The notes beneath the pieces were generated by a model. It had not been told where the DNA came from, did no database searches, and saw only the letters and a program-made list of their open reading frames with translations. DNA of 38,450 nucleotides from an uncultured Clostridia bacterium (lineage in GTDB: Bacteria > Bacillota > Clostridia > Christensenellales > UBA1242), in the NCBI GenBank assembly GCA_947626955.1, contig CANQUB010000011.1:1-38450 (forward strand), in the 5' to 3' direction. Each line of letters opens with the position of its first letter. The first letter of the stretch is position 1. This document shows positions 10,027-19,052 of the stretch, piece by piece. A program made the position numbers and the translations under genes.

Positions 10027-13000
10027 TTATTTGTTGGTCTTGTCAACTTTCTTTATAAGAGATTCAATGTTTGCCTTGCTGCTACGCTTATCTCTCATCA
10101 GTTCATCGACATTCTTCTTTTGCTTCTTAGCCGCTTTGTTGGCCTTTTCGGCAATTGACGAGATACGACTAATCTTGGATTCAATTTGATGTATTTCGTT
10201 TCTTGTCTTCTCGCGGTCTTTCTGGGTCTCCTTCTCCATACGCTTTATGAGCTCTTTCATATTCTTTTCAAGAGCGTCACGGTACTGCTTAGCGGCTTCG
10301 AGAGCCTTTACCGAAGACTTAGGAGGTCTAATGCCATACTTTCGGCCATCTCCATGGCTTAGAAGGTCGGCAATGTCCTTTCTAAAGGTGTTACGAACGG
10401 CGTTGGCCACTCTCTTTTCCTTGATAGGGTCTTTAACTTCGCCCGCTCTCTCGGCGTAGGATGCTTGAAGCTCACGCTTGTCGGTTCTAGCCTTATCCTT
10501 GAATGCCTGGTCAACAGCCTTTTGAGTCTGTTTTTCAACATTGCCAATCTGGCTAGCACGATTCTTATCGGTCTGCTTAGCTGTCATCACGCCATACTTA
10601 GCGTTGGCCGATTGCTTAGACCATGCAGTGTATCTTGCGTTTGAATCCTGAGCCACAAGGGTCTTTCGGCCGTCTTGCAACTTAGAAAGTAGACCTTCAA
10701 GCTCGGCGTGTGCAGGGTCTTTGACGCTTGTGTTCTTGAGCATTATCGAAACTCGGTTGATCTCGCCATCAATTTGGGTTAGATGTCTGTTCTTCAAGCG
10801 ATCAGCAGCGTTAGTTGTGTAGCTCTTGCCCTCAAGCCTCATAATCTTCTTCTCAAATGCCTTGTCAATTGACTTTAGGTTGGTTAGCTCGGCACGCTTG
10901 TCAACAATGCTCTTGGTAAATTGGTCAATCTTGGCATTGAGATCAGCAGCCTTGTTAACATCGCCATCGGCAAATGCCCTTGCAAGTTCATTTTGAAGTC
11001 TTGTACGCTGACGAGCAAGTTGTCCAAGCTCGGCTTGTACCGAACCCATGGTGTTAGCGTTCTTGAGTTGATCTTTGACAACAGCCTCAACTTCGGCCTC
11101 TCTCTTAAGATCTCTCTTGCTCTTCTTCTCGCCTTCTTCCTCGCCTTCTTTATTTTTCTTCTTGTCTTTATCCTTAGTCTCGTTGTTCTCGTCGGCAGAT
11201 TGGCTCTTCCTCTTGGCTTCACGCTCTTCCAAAATTTCCTTCTTCTTGTCTGCAATCTTCTGGTCAAGCTGGCTAGCCATATGCTGGTAAGTAGCCGTCT
11301 TTTCAATGCCGCCCATCTCTTTGTTATACTTGTCTTTTGCCTTTTCAGTGAGGTCATCCACACTTCTAAGCTGTGTTAGCTCTTTCATCTCAGACTTAGA
11401 AATGATGTTTGCAGCCTCTTTGCCGGCAAGATCTTTGATCCTCTGGTCAGTAAAGCTTGCAACAATATGACGCTTGTTGAGTTCGTTGAGCTCTTCGGCC
11501 TCTTTTTGACTGAATTGTCTTGACTTATAAGACTCGTATAGTGCTTGGTCTTCCTCTGACAGTCCACCACGACTTGCCTTTCGAGCAAGCGATTTGAATT
11601 TCTGGCTTTCGTATTCGGATAGTTTGTTTCTCTCCTTTTCGCGAAGCTCTTCACGACGGTTGTATGCAGCACTGTCAACTTCGGTTGTAAGCTCGCCTTT
11701 GAGCCTCTCGTACTCATCTCTTTCAGGTTTGGTGAGCGAGCGATTCTCGGCTTTGGCAGTGTTTTGAATGGCTTCCATACGAGCTTGACGACTATTCATG
11801 AAGTTATCACGCATCTGTCTCTCAGAAACAATCTGGTTGTCAGCGTGCTCGGCGTTCCAAGCCTGACGAGCCATCTCAGCACGGTATGCCTCGGTTGCCT
11901 GGTTGACTTGATCGGCCGAAGCATCTTCTCCAAGCCCTGCATAGTCAAGCACAGACTTTCTTATGTTCTCGTCTGACAAGTCGACAATCTTGCTGAAGTC
12001 GTTCTTTTGCTTTTCGTTGTATTCTCTAATAGCGTTTTCTCTCTCTTCTCCAGCCAGCTCTTCAGGGCTTCTACCCTTAGCCCATCTGGTAAGAAGCGAG
12101 TTCCTCTCGTTGTTGAGGCTTACATAATCCTTCTCATTTTGAGTTCGGCGCCTTGTTGGAATAGTGAAGTCATCACCTTCAGGCCCTATAGGTTGTTCTT
12201 CATGTTTAATTTCACGACCCGAAGGCTCTTTATGCTCTGGTACAATCTCAACATTTTTATCATTCTTGTTCTCGTCTCCACCTCCACCGCCACCGCCTTG
12301 TGTATTGTTGGCTTCTTGAGCAGAATTGGCCGCCTGTTCGGCCTTTGCCGCCTCTTTTGCAGCTTTCTTTGCCTTGTGTGCGTCCGAGGCTTTTTTAATG
12401 TCACCATAGAAGGCTGATCCTGGAACAAAGTTTCGCATAGTCGACACCAGATTACCAAATCCTTCTTTTGCAGCCTGGCCCGAAACAACCTTTCCAACAG
12501 GATCGACAACCTTTTCCTTAACATTTTTAACTGTATCCAAGCCTTGTGCGTAAACATTGCTGCCGCCAACAAGGTCGGATAGCAGGCCTGGAAGAGTCTT
12601 TATTAGGGTGAATGCCACAAGCAGGAACAGCATGTATACAAGCTGGTTCAAGAATGCCACTGGCACAAGCCTTACCCAGTTGCCCTGTGCTAGAGAGGTG
12701 TTGATGTCGGCCGCCGTAAATATCTGCGAGGCCGACTTAATGACCGGCATCAAGACGAAGAATACATTAACGCCAATCAGCGTTCCATAGCCGCCCAAGA
12801 TCTCAGGCACGAGCTTCTTTTTCCAGTTGTCATATCTAGAGCCTTCGTCAAGAGGAATGGCAGCTGCCACACCAGGCATAACAAGGAAATATAATGTTAT
12901 ATTATATATTCTTTGTATAAGTCCCCAAACAGCCTTGCCAAGAACGCTCATTACCAAGATGGTGGCAAATACAAGCACGAGATATTGAATTTCAAGTGGC

Positions 13001-16000
13001 GAATAGAAGTTGTTAATTCCCATGCCGAAAACCGAATTGAAGTTGTAGTTAACCTTCATGTTTCCGCCGCTGAAGCTTACAAGCAGATATATTCTGGTGC
13101 TTCCCGAAGTTCCCGAACCAATATTAACTTTAAAACGAAGAGCGGTTATTGAAAGATGAATATCAAACCTAAGTGTTCCAAGCGTCACATTATCATATAG
13201 GAATATAAGATATTGCGAAACTCCAAGAGCATTTCTTGCATCTTCTTTAAAAGCAGGCCCACTAAACTCAGGAACTTTTGAATAGACGTCAGCCGCCAAT
13301 CCACTTGTAGGGAAGACGTTGAAATTGTAGCCATTTTCAATGGCCTTTAGCTTGTCTGAAGTGGTAGAAACTGCGTCTTTTGTCTGATAATTGAACTGCA
13401 CAATAGACTCAGTCGAATCTATTCCCCCACCATCGTTTACCATGATGTCGATTGTATAAACTCGGTTGCCCGCATTGTCAACGCCGTAGCGGTTGCTGAC
13501 CTCGATATCTTCAGGCCTGGTGACAAAACTATATTGACGCAAAGGTGTTACAGTTGTTCTTTCATCAATTTCTTTAGAAGCCGTATTAAGTGCATAAAGT
13601 TTCTTGACGCCGTTCTCAGTGTGGCTAAAAGTGAAGGCGTTGTAGAAATTAAATGTTATGGTGTAGTAGTCGGTGGTATATTTTTCATTATTCTCGGCAA
13701 ATTCATACACATCACCTGTCGAAGTGCTTTTCACTTTAAGGATGTAGTTGAGTGTCGAGTTATATCTAAAATTATAACTTTCTCTTCCGTTTGAAGTTTG
13801 ATAATAGGTCAGGTCATAAAGTTTGATAAGCACTGGCGTAGTGCCACCATAGCGTTCAACTTTTTCATATTGGCCATTATCTTTAGCTGTTTCGTCATAG
13901 CTTACATTTGCTTTGCAAGAGCCAATGACTATATTATAAAAGTCATATGGAGTCAAAGTGACGTGACCAGCCGAGTCACAATCGGCTTTTACAATAACGG
14001 TTGCACCATTAAATGTGTACAGGCTCTTATCATTATTGTATAGAGCAAAGTAGGCAGTTTGGCTACCGTCATCATTTTTAACAATTCTTGTCGAATCAAA
14101 GTAGTAATTGGAAGAATTAAATGTGGCTGAACCGCTTCCACTAACTGGTGATATTTTTCCACCATTAACCGATATAAGATCACCCGTCAATTCAGCCAGT
14201 GCACTAAAAATGGTCGTGTGGTAGTAGGTTGTATATATGTCAAAACTTGACGACGAATCCACATGTGTCACAATAGCCTGATCAGGGTCTAGTAATGATT
14301 GGGTATCATCATTTATCTCGGTCCTTACCGAAGGGAAGTTTATATCAGTGTAGACAATTACCCTTGTTGAAGGAATTGAAAAATTGCCACTGGTCTGAGG
14401 AGCCGTTTCTGGATGATTCTCATAGTCTGGACGCACAAGGCTGACTCCCTGCCCTTGATAGTTGATGACCCTTGCAATGAGTCCATTTTCACTTTGACGA
14501 CTCGAATCTGACATGCCTTCTTTTGTAATCCCAGAATATCTGCCATAAATATTTTCGCCAATACGATTTGTGATGTTATTAAACCAATTATTATCGGCAT
14601 TTGCATACTGGCTATAAACTAGCATTATTTGAACGTCTTCAGAGTTATTTTTAACACCAACAAATGCATAAAGAGGAACTTTTCGTATGGTAGTGCTATT
14701 AACAACCAGTTGATTGGTTAATTTTTGACTATTATCGCCAACCATATCTTGGGCGGCATTAAAGTCGCTGTTGTCGATATAGACATCTATATTTTTGTCA
14801 GCTTTAAATACGATGTATTTATATCCGTCAGATGAAATATTGTTTATAGTTTTGTTTTGATTTAGCAGTGTCCAATCAATATCTTCCACCCATTTAGAAG
14901 TCGTTCCTTCAGTATCGTAATATCTAAAATTTATCGATCTTGGCAAAGACAACTTAAGCTGCTCAATAACATCACTGTTGGCGCTTTCGATGTTGGAAGT
15001 GTCAATGGCAGATACATTTTTTAAGTTATGACTATTCGCATCTATACCCGCAAAAAAACTATTAAAGCCAAAGTCAACATCATACATCTTGTCTAGCCAT
15101 ACCTGCTGCTGTGTGTGGTCAAGTTGCAAATATTTTGTATCATTTGCACTCACTTTGGTGCTACCATAGCGGGTTACAAGCTCACTTGGCTTACCAATGC
15201 GGTAGTTGTTATACTTGGAGTCCATAAGGCCTCTTGCAACAATAAGGCCTTCATAGTTGCTAGAAAGATAGTCACTTTTGAACTGAACGGTCATGTCGCC
15301 GTCGCTGTAGACCTTGCTGTTTACAACAGGTACATACTGGTTGTTGGCCTCATTATAGTAGGCGGCAATAAAGAGTGCCCCATCCTCCTCATCTTCTGCG
15401 TTTGGAACAACATTGTAAATTCTAGGTTCAGTGTTTTGGTAGTAGACAAGGAACTGGTCAAGCCTGTTGCCATTAAAGTGGACATAGTCGGTGTTTAGAT
15501 ACATTCCATCGGTGCCGGCATAGTCCCAGTCTATCAATGGGTTTGAAACATTTACAAATGAAACAGGCACCGTTTCGCCAACCATGAAGTCGACAAGGTC
15601 GGCCAAAACATAATATTCATCAGGAATTGCCACAAGGCCGTTTGCACCGCCATCGTGGTAGTTGCCCCAAAGTTGGCTGTTGGCATAATACTTAGCCTCA
15701 GGGAATTTTCGACCGCTTGTGCCAACATAATCAGCTTCGGTCTTTGCAATGGTCTTATCCCACTCAAGGTCACGAGTTAAAAGTTCGTTGTAGTTCCAAG
15801 TGTTGTAGGCCATTTGAATAAGATTGCTCTTCTTTTTAAGTTCCGAAAGATAAGTAGCAAAAATGTAATCTGAATTAGGGTATGGGTTTATGCCCCCACG
15901 GAAAAGATTTTTGAATGAATCCCAAAGTCCTTTGAGGGGTGATATTCCGCACTCATTTGCTGTTAGCATTTTCCCACCTAGAGATGAAATGTACTGCATA

Positions 16001-16821
16001 TAAACCCCTTCAGGAATGGTTTCGCTTGAAGAGGTATCAACCTCGTATAGATAATCTGTGCCACTTAAACTAAACCCAAAGCCAACAAAAGGAAGAATCC
16101 CATAGTTGGTTGGATTGACAGGCTTTAATGCTGTTGGAATTTTGTAGGTTTTGCCTTGATAGGTGATATTGGTATAGTTTGTTATTCCCTGCCTTACATT
16201 TGAGTCGGCATAGAGCCTGTATCGGTTGGCCTGGTAAGACGAAACAGTGAATATCTGCGAGCCCAGGGTTTGCCGGTTATCTAGATTAAAGACATTTACA
16301 AGGCTGGCCAAAATGGCGTTGCTGGCCAAAATGCCCATAACCAAGATTATAGGCATTATGATTACAAGGAAAATTGACTTTAATGCATTGCGGAAGATTG
16401 AACCCTTATTGTTATTGGCTTTTTCAAGGTCGTTGTTGGTAACGTAGGAGTATTCACTCTTTACGATGGCCACGATGGTGAACACAATCAAGAGAACTGC
16501 GAACACACCCACCATTAGCCTAAACACTCTTTGAACTGGGTCACTGTATAGGAATCTAAAAATTACATCGGATTCGCCAAGTGTGTCGACGCTGACATTC
16601 CCCTTCAGCCAGTAGTCGATACCAACCAACTTTTGGCAGAAGAATTGCAAGAAGTCCACAATGTTCAAAATGAAACGAATGATTGAATAAACAAGCTGGC
16701 CAAGCAACTGACCAAGCATAGACCATGAGTTAGTTTGATAAGCTAACCACCAGTCGAAAATTGTGTAATTGTCAGGAGCGCCAAGATTTGTAGCAATATG
16801 TGTCAAAGTTGAACCAATCAT
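10027..16821 (-). CDS. Giant VirB6-like T4SS membrane protein with long coiled-coil tail (2264 aa)
   Basis: First gene of the main T4SS operon. N-terminal hydrophobic segments lie at about residues 40-70, 100-130 and 145-175, followed by the family motif IFTVSSYQANRYRLYAD. About 1050 residues of polar, Tyr/Asn/Ser-rich sequence follow, probably outside the membrane. A C-terminal membrane cluster occupies about 1270-1440. The last ~800 residues are highly charged (Lys/Glu/Ala/Arg), contain a six-Gly linker, and look like long coiled coil on the cytoplasmic side. That tail is far longer than in the paralogue at 1216-7023. GAGG stands 7-10 nt before the ATG. The extended polar domain could bridge the thick cell wall or contact a partner, and the tail could dock the VirB4 or VirD4 ATPases; both ideas are inference. 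Rickettsia-type extended VirB6 and Mbov_0396-type proteins are the nearest analogies I know. Confidence 0.85.
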   Translation of the reverse strand: MIGSTLTHIATNLGAPDNYTIFDWWLAYQTNSWSMLGQLLGQLVYSIIRFILNIVDFLQFFCQKLVGIDYWLKGNVSVDTLGESDVIFRFLYSDPVQRVFRLMVGVFAVLLIVFTIVAIVKSEYSYVTNNDLEKANNNKGSIFRNALKSIFLVIIMPIILVMGILASNAILASLVNVFNLDNRQTLGSQIFTVSSYQANRYRLYADSNVRQGITNYTNITYQGKTYKIPTALKPVNPTNYGILPFVGFGFSLSGTDYLYEVDTSSSETIPEGVYMQYISSLGGKMLTANECGISPLKGLWDSFKNLFRGGINPYPNSDYIFATYLSELKKKSNLIQMAYNTWNYNELLTRDLEWDKTIAKTEADYVGTSGRKFPEAKYYANSQLWGNYHDGGANGLVAIPDEYYVLADLVDFMVGETVPVSFVNVSNPLIDWDYAGTDGMYLNTDYVHFNGNRLDQFLVYYQNTEPRIYNVVPNAEDEEDGALFIAAYYNEANNQYVPVVNSKVYSDGDMTVQFKSDYLSSNYEGLIVARGLMDSKYNNYRIGKPSELVTRYGSTKVSANDTKYLQLDHTQQQVWLDKMYDVDFGFNSFFAGIDANSHNLKNVSAIDTSNIESANSDVIEQLKLSLPRSINFRYYDTEGTTSKWVEDIDWTLLNQNKTINNISSDGYKYIVFKADKNIDVYIDNSDFNAAQDMVGDNSQKLTNQLVVNSTTIRKVPLYAFVGVKNNSEDVQIMLVYSQYANADNNWFNNITNRIGENIYGRYSGITKEGMSDSSRQSENGLIARVINYQGQGVSLVRPDYENHPETAPQTSGNFSIPSTRVIVYTDINFPSVRTEINDDTQSLLDPDQAIVTHVDSSSSFDIYTTYYHTTIFSALAELTGDLISVNGGKISPVSGSGSATFNSSNYYFDSTRIVKNDDGSQTAYFALYNNDKSLYTFNGATVIVKADCDSAGHVTLTPYDFYNIVIGSCKANVSYDETAKDNGQYEKVERYGGTTPVLIKLYDLTYYQTSNGRESYNFRYNSTLNYILKVKSTSTGDVYEFAENNEKYTTDYYTITFNFYNAFTFSHTENGVKKLYALNTASKEIDERTTVTPLRQYSFVTRPEDIEVSNRYGVDNAGNRVYTIDIMVNDGGGIDSTESIVQFNYQTKDAVSTTSDKLKAIENGYNFNVFPTSGLAADVYSKVPEFSGPAFKEDARNALGVSQYLIFLYDNVTLGTLRFDIHLSITALRFKVNIGSGTSGSTRIYLLVSFSGGNMKVNYNFNSVFGMGINNFYSPLEIQYLVLVFATILVMSVLGKAVWGLIQRIYNITLYFLVMPGVAAAIPLDEGSRYDNWKKKLVPEILGGYGTLIGVNVFFVLMPVIKSASQIFTAADINTSLAQGNWVRLVPVAFLNQLVYMLFLLVAFTLIKTLPGLLSDLVGGSNVYAQGLDTVKNVKEKVVDPVGKVVSGQAAKEGFGNLVSTMRNFVPGSAFYGDIKKASDAHKAKKAAKEAAKAEQAANSAQEANNTQGGGGGGGDENKNDKNVEIVPEHKEPSGREIKHEEQPIGPEGDDFTIPTRRRTQNEKDYVSLNNERNSLLTRWAKGRSPEELAGEERENAIREYNEKQKNDFSKIVDLSDENIRKSVLDYAGLGEDASADQVNQATEAYRAEMARQAWNAEHADNQIVSERQMRDNFMNSRQARMEAIQNTAKAENRSLTKPERDEYERLKGELTTEVDSAAYNRREELREKERNKLSEYESQKFKSLARKASRGGLSEEDQALYESYKSRQFSQKEAEELNELNKRHIVASFTDQRIKDLAGKEAANIISKSEMKELTQLRSVDDLTEKAKDKYNKEMGGIEKTATYQHMASQLDQKIADKKKEILEEREAKRKSQSADENNETKDKDKKKNKEGEEEGEKKSKRDLKREAEVEAVVKDQLKNANTMGSVQAELGQLARQRTRLQNELARAFADGDVNKAADLNAKIDQFTKSIVDKRAELTNLKSIDKAFEKKIMRLEGKSYTTNAADRLKNRHLTQIDGEINRVSIMLKNTSVKDPAHAELEGLLSKLQDGRKTLVAQDSNARYTAWSKQSANAKYGVMTAKQTDKNRASQIGNVEKQTQKAVDQAFKDKARTDKRELQASYAERAGEVKDPIKEKRVANAVRNTFRKDIADLLSHGDGRKYGIRPPKSSVKALEAAKQYRDALEKNMKELIKRMEKETQKDREKTRNEIHQIESKISRISSIAEKANKAAKKQKKNVDELMRDKRSSKANIESLIKKVDKTNK

Positions 16822-16942
16822 TTTGAACCTCGTTGCAAAAGTGCCTTAATTTTAGTATCTTTTGGCCACATAGTTTTATTTATTTTACCCAAGATACGAC
16901 AAAATGCGTGCACACTCGCACATTTAGATTATTTATATATAA

Positions 16943-16970
16943 AATATAACACAATGAAATTTTCTTTCAA
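16943..16970 (-). promoter_or_regulatory. Promoter candidate for the T4SS operon
   Basis: Read on the minus strand, TTGAAA and TATATT are separated by 16 nt. This gives a start near 16936 and a leader of about 115 nt before the ATG at 16821. The surrounding 16920-17160 stretch is very AT-rich and holds no gene. Confidence 0.55.
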
Positions 16971-17161
16971 AGCAATTTTGGCCCATTATGTAAAAAAATG
17001 TAAATTTTTTTGCAAAACGTTAAAATGTAAACCCCGCTTGTGTTTTTATTTTATGAAATAAAATAAAGTAGAAAATAAAATAATACGTTTTTTACATTTA
17101 ACGCATTATTTTCGTAAAAGCAATGCCTTTGCGCCCCGCCTAAAAAAACGCAAAATAAAAA

Positions 17162-17265
17162 AATTATACTCGCCACTTCGTAACGATTATACTCAGCCTT
17201 GCGGCCGAATGATACTCGTGCTACGCACGAATGATACTCGCCATGCTACGCATGACGAATTAGGG
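17162..17265 (+). repeat. Micro-hairpin array A1 (4 units)
   Basis: Tandem short palindromes (for example CGTGCTACGCACG and CGCCATGCTACGCATGACG) are separated by the spacer AATGATACT or AATTATACT (ATTATACT in one case). The array ends in AATTAGGG followed by TTGCAA. No gene is visible between 16822 and 17845; that gap contains this array, repeats G1/N1 and L1, and a terminator. Confidence 0.85.
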
Positions 17266-17313
17266 TTGCAAATTATTATGTAATCTTTTAGTTGAAAAAT
17301 CGTTATAGCCTTC

Positions 17314-17492
17314 TACTCTTAGGCTTCCCCTTGCTAAGGGGAAGCTGCCTCGTCGAAGCTCAAGTTCAATTGTCAGCAACTTTCTACGCAAGTTTCCGCC
17401 TGCAATCGCTTGGCTTCTCCTCTCCCCTGCAAGCTCGTAAACTTGCTTGTCGGGGACCCCATATCTTGTCGCGGCTGATGAGGATAACATGA
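17314..17492 (+). repeat. Host repeat G, copy 1 (interrupted by module N1)
   Basis: Begins with a hairpin built from GGCTTCCCC and GGGGAAGC and ends with CTGATGAGGATAACAT. The same two ends are close together in the uninterrupted copy at 19053-19119. Here about 125 bp of module N is inserted between them. Hairpin-plus-TGATGAGG intergenic repeats of this design are, to my knowledge, common in gut Clostridia. Confidence 0.75.
17349..17474 (+). repeat. Nested repeat module N, copy N1
   Basis: Starts CTCGTCGAAGCT, contains CTTCTCCTCTCCCC and GTCGGGGACCC, and ends TTGTCGCGG. Related copies lie at 18907-19024, 21698-21821 and, inverted, 22258-22379. Confidence 0.75.
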
Positions 17493-17498
17493 AAAAAA

Positions 17499-17550
17499 CA
17501 TTCCCTAATTCGAGGCAAATTATAATTTCGCCAACGGCGATGCCCTAATT
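17499..17550 (-). repeat. Degenerate inverted micro-hairpin array end
   Basis: ATTCCCTAATTCG, the inverse of the array cap, is followed by one recognisable unit (TATAATT then CGCCAACGGCG) and a second CCCTAATT. It faces array A1 across repeat G1, as A3 faces A2. Confidence 0.6.
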
Positions 17551-17576
17551 TTTCATTTTTCATTTTTCATTTGTTC

Positions 17577-17730
17577 ACGATGTAAACTAACAGCCATTTT
17601 GACTTATAAAGCAGCAGATAAGGCAAAATTTGTGACAAGAGCAAAGAAAACGGGTGTTCGGTAGACCTGTTTGGTCACCAAATACCCGCTTTCGACGCTA
17701 TTGTTATAAAGGTTGCCTTAGGTGCGGCGA
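17577..17730 (+). repeat. Element L, copy 1: conserved flanks around a 100-nt self-complementary core
   Basis: ACGATGTAAAC, then AAAGCAGCAGATA, lead into a core (17620-17719) that folds on itself. AAGGCAA pairs with TTGCCTT at the base, and CGGGTGTTCGGT pairs with ACCAAATACCCG inside. AGGTGCGGCGA follows. The copy at 22112-22266 shares the flanks and core length but has different arms. ATTTTTC-type heptads precede both copies. It could be a structured RNA or a miniature mobile element. Confidence 0.65.
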
Positions 17731-17781
17731 GTTGGGCCGCATCGCAAGCGATGCGGAACCAAATTCGCCTGCGGCGAAAAG

Positions 17782-17802
17782 AAAGAGCCTCATCGGCTCT
17801 TT
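17782..17802 (-). terminator. Rho-independent terminator after the 108-aa pilin gene
   Basis: AAAGAGCC and GGCTCTTT form the stem around a 5-nt loop. On the minus strand it is followed by TTTCTTTT-like sequence. It lies about 45 nt beyond the stop of the gene at 17846-18172. Confidence 0.75.
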
Positions 17803-17845
17803 CTCTTAAAAATTGGTTCTTATCAGTCAATCTTTTGCATAGCTA

Positions 17846-18172
17846 TTATTTTGATAAACTTGGATCTACTTTATCAAACAAATGCTCTACCCAGCTAGTG
17901 CTTAGAACTGCGAAGATGATTGCAAGAATTACGGCTGTTACAACAACACCAATAACAACGTTGATCAGTCTTTGTTTTGCTTTATCCCTTGCTTCGGTGT
18001 CCTCAGCTTTTGCAAATTGGATACCTAGGATAATGCCGTAGATAAGACCAAATACAAGCACTACCGAAATAAGAACTGGTAATACTACTTTGATAACACC
18101 CCAAAACGCATTATACGATTTATGCAATACGCCTTCAGCACTTTCGTTAGCTAAAAATTGTAGTAATCTCAT
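17846..18172 (-). CDS. VirB2-like pilin of a T4SS (108 aa)
   Basis: Small protein with two hydrophobic segments (about residues 25-52 and 70-92) joined by a short charged loop. This is the usual VirB2/TrbC or Mbov_0395-type pilin topology. It shares GLIYGII.G..FAKAED...R and the following LIN.VIG with the 101-aa protein at 18304-18609, so the two are paralogues. No obvious long cleavable signal peptide precedes the first helix. The start is supported by GGGGAGG 8 nt upstream. It has its own promoter (18237-18266) and terminator. By analogy it polymerises into, or lines, the extracellular or cell-wall part of the channel. Proximity to virB4, virD4 and the VirB6-like genes supports the call. 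Confidence 0.8.
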   Translation of the reverse strand: MRLLQFLANESAEGVLHKSYNAFWGVIKVVLPVLISVVLVFGLIYGIILGIQFAKAEDTEARDKAKQRLINVVIGVVVTAVILAIIFAVLSTSWVEHLFDKVDPSLSK

Positions 18173-18236
18173 TCCTTATACCTCCCCTTAAAAATTTGGA
18201 AGCCACCAAACGCTTAGGGGCTCTCCTTATGCAATA

Positions 18237-18266
18237 AATATAGCATATCTAAAAAAACATTGGCAA
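18237..18266 (-). promoter_or_regulatory. Promoter for the 108-aa pilin gene
   Basis: On the minus strand TTGCCA and TATATT are separated by 18 nt. This predicts a start near 18230 and a leader of about 57 nt. In the leader, CCCCT can pair with the AGGGG that overlaps the ribosome site, so some translational control is possible. Confidence 0.65.
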
Positions 18267-18303
18267 CTAAATTATAGCCTTTTTTTACATTTTTTTAATT
18301 TTT

Positions 18304-18609
18304 TTATGAAGCCATCCACTCTGTCAAAGGTTTACGGATAGCATACAAAATTGCAATGAGTATAAGTATTGCCACAAACCCGATGACGCCGTTGATTAAA
18401 ACTTTCTGCAATGCCCCCCTCTCCTTAGGGTCTTCAGCTTTAGCAAAACGCACGCCAACAATGATGCCGTAGATAAGGCCAAGCCCCAGCACAACGCCCA
18501 TTGCGTATGGGCCGATGGTGGATATTGCATCATACAGTGGGCTAACGGCGTTATCAGCTTCGATTGTTGTTGTCGCCAATAAGCTCAATAAATTCATGCC
18601 GAAAGTCAT
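18304..18609 (-). CDS. VirB2-like pilin of a T4SS, second paralogue (101 aa)
   Basis: Two-helix protein (hydrophobic about residues 32-53 and 68-88) with the same GLIYGIIVGVRFAKAED core and LINGVIG second helix as the protein at 17846-18172. The start is the ATG at 18609, with GAGGTG 6 nt upstream; a GTG three codons further out would overlap that ribosome site. The N-terminal ~28 residues could include a signal sequence. The two pilins differ mainly at their N- and C-termini, so they might be major and minor pilin, or alternate surface forms. A promoter lies just upstream and no terminator separates it from the next pilin gene. Confidence 0.8.
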   Translation of the reverse strand: MTFGMNLLSLLATTTIEADNAVSPLYDAISTIGPYAMGVVLGLGLIYGIIVGVRFAKAEDPKERGALQKVLINGVIGFVAILILIAILYAIRKPLTEWMAS

Positions 18610-18632
18610 AGTAATCACCTCTTAATGCTTTA

Positions 18633-18661
18633 ATGATAACCACTTTTTGCCTTTTTGTAAA
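18633..18661 (-). promoter_or_regulatory. Promoter for the 101-aa pilin gene
   Basis: On the minus strand TTTACA and TATCAT are separated by 17 nt, about 24 nt before the ATG at 18609. The start would be near 18626. Confidence 0.6.
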
Positions 18662-18682
18662 GTAAAATGAGAACAAAAGTGG

Positions 18683-18822
18683 AATTTGTTTGCCTTGCTC
18701 GGCAAACAAAATGATACTCGCTTGGTCAATGCCCAAGCGAATTATACTCAGCCTTACGGCTGAATGATACTTGCTCCTTTGGAGCAAATGATACTCGCCA
18801 TGCTTTGCATGACGAATTAGGG
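18683..18822 (+). repeat. Micro-hairpin array A2 (5 units)
   Basis: Units include TTTGTTTGCC/GGCAAACAAA, CGCTTGG/CCAAGCG, CAGCCTTACGGCTG, TGCTCCTTTGGAGCA and the cap-proximal GCCATGCTTTGCATGAC. Spacers are AATTATACT or AATGATACT. The array ends AATTAGGGTTGCAA. The gap 18610-19362 contains this array, H2/N2, G2, A3 and the virD4 promoter, but no gene. Confidence 0.85.
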
Positions 18823-18865
18823 TTGCAATTTATGTGAAATCTTCTTGTTAAGGAATAATTGTAAT

Positions 18866-19035
18866 TTTCTATCTATCCCCCCTATTGGTACGATGTACCA
18901 CCTTTCCTCGTCGAAGCTTGGTTTCAAGCGACAGTGCCCTTCTATGAAAGCCACCGCCAGCCATCAACCAACCTTCTCCTCTCCCCACCAAGCTACGTTT
19001 GTCGGGGACCCTATGTTGTCGCGGGGCACCGTTAA
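18866..19035 (+). repeat. Host repeat H, copy 1, carrying nested module N2 (18907-19024)
   Basis: Opens with TTTTCTATCTATCCCCCC then TATTGGT/ACCACC and closes with GGGGCACCGTTA. Module N (CTCGTCGAAGCT to TTGTCGCGG) lies between. Positions 18877-18994 are nearly identical to 21669-21784 on the other side of virD4. An uninterrupted copy of H lies inverted at 21955-22067. Confidence 0.8.
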
Positions 19036-19052
19036 AGAGAGTCAGTACTCAA

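Noticed and set aside
11075-12417. Hydrophobic open frames on the plus strand within the coiled-coil tail region
   Set aside because: The Lys/Glu codons of the tail read in reverse give Leu/Phe-rich frames; this is a composition effect, not membrane protein genes.
17620-17719. Element L as tmRNA, RNase P RNA or 6S RNA
   Set aside because: It lacks the known conserved cores of those RNAs, and two diverged copies within 5 kb do not fit a single-copy housekeeping RNA.
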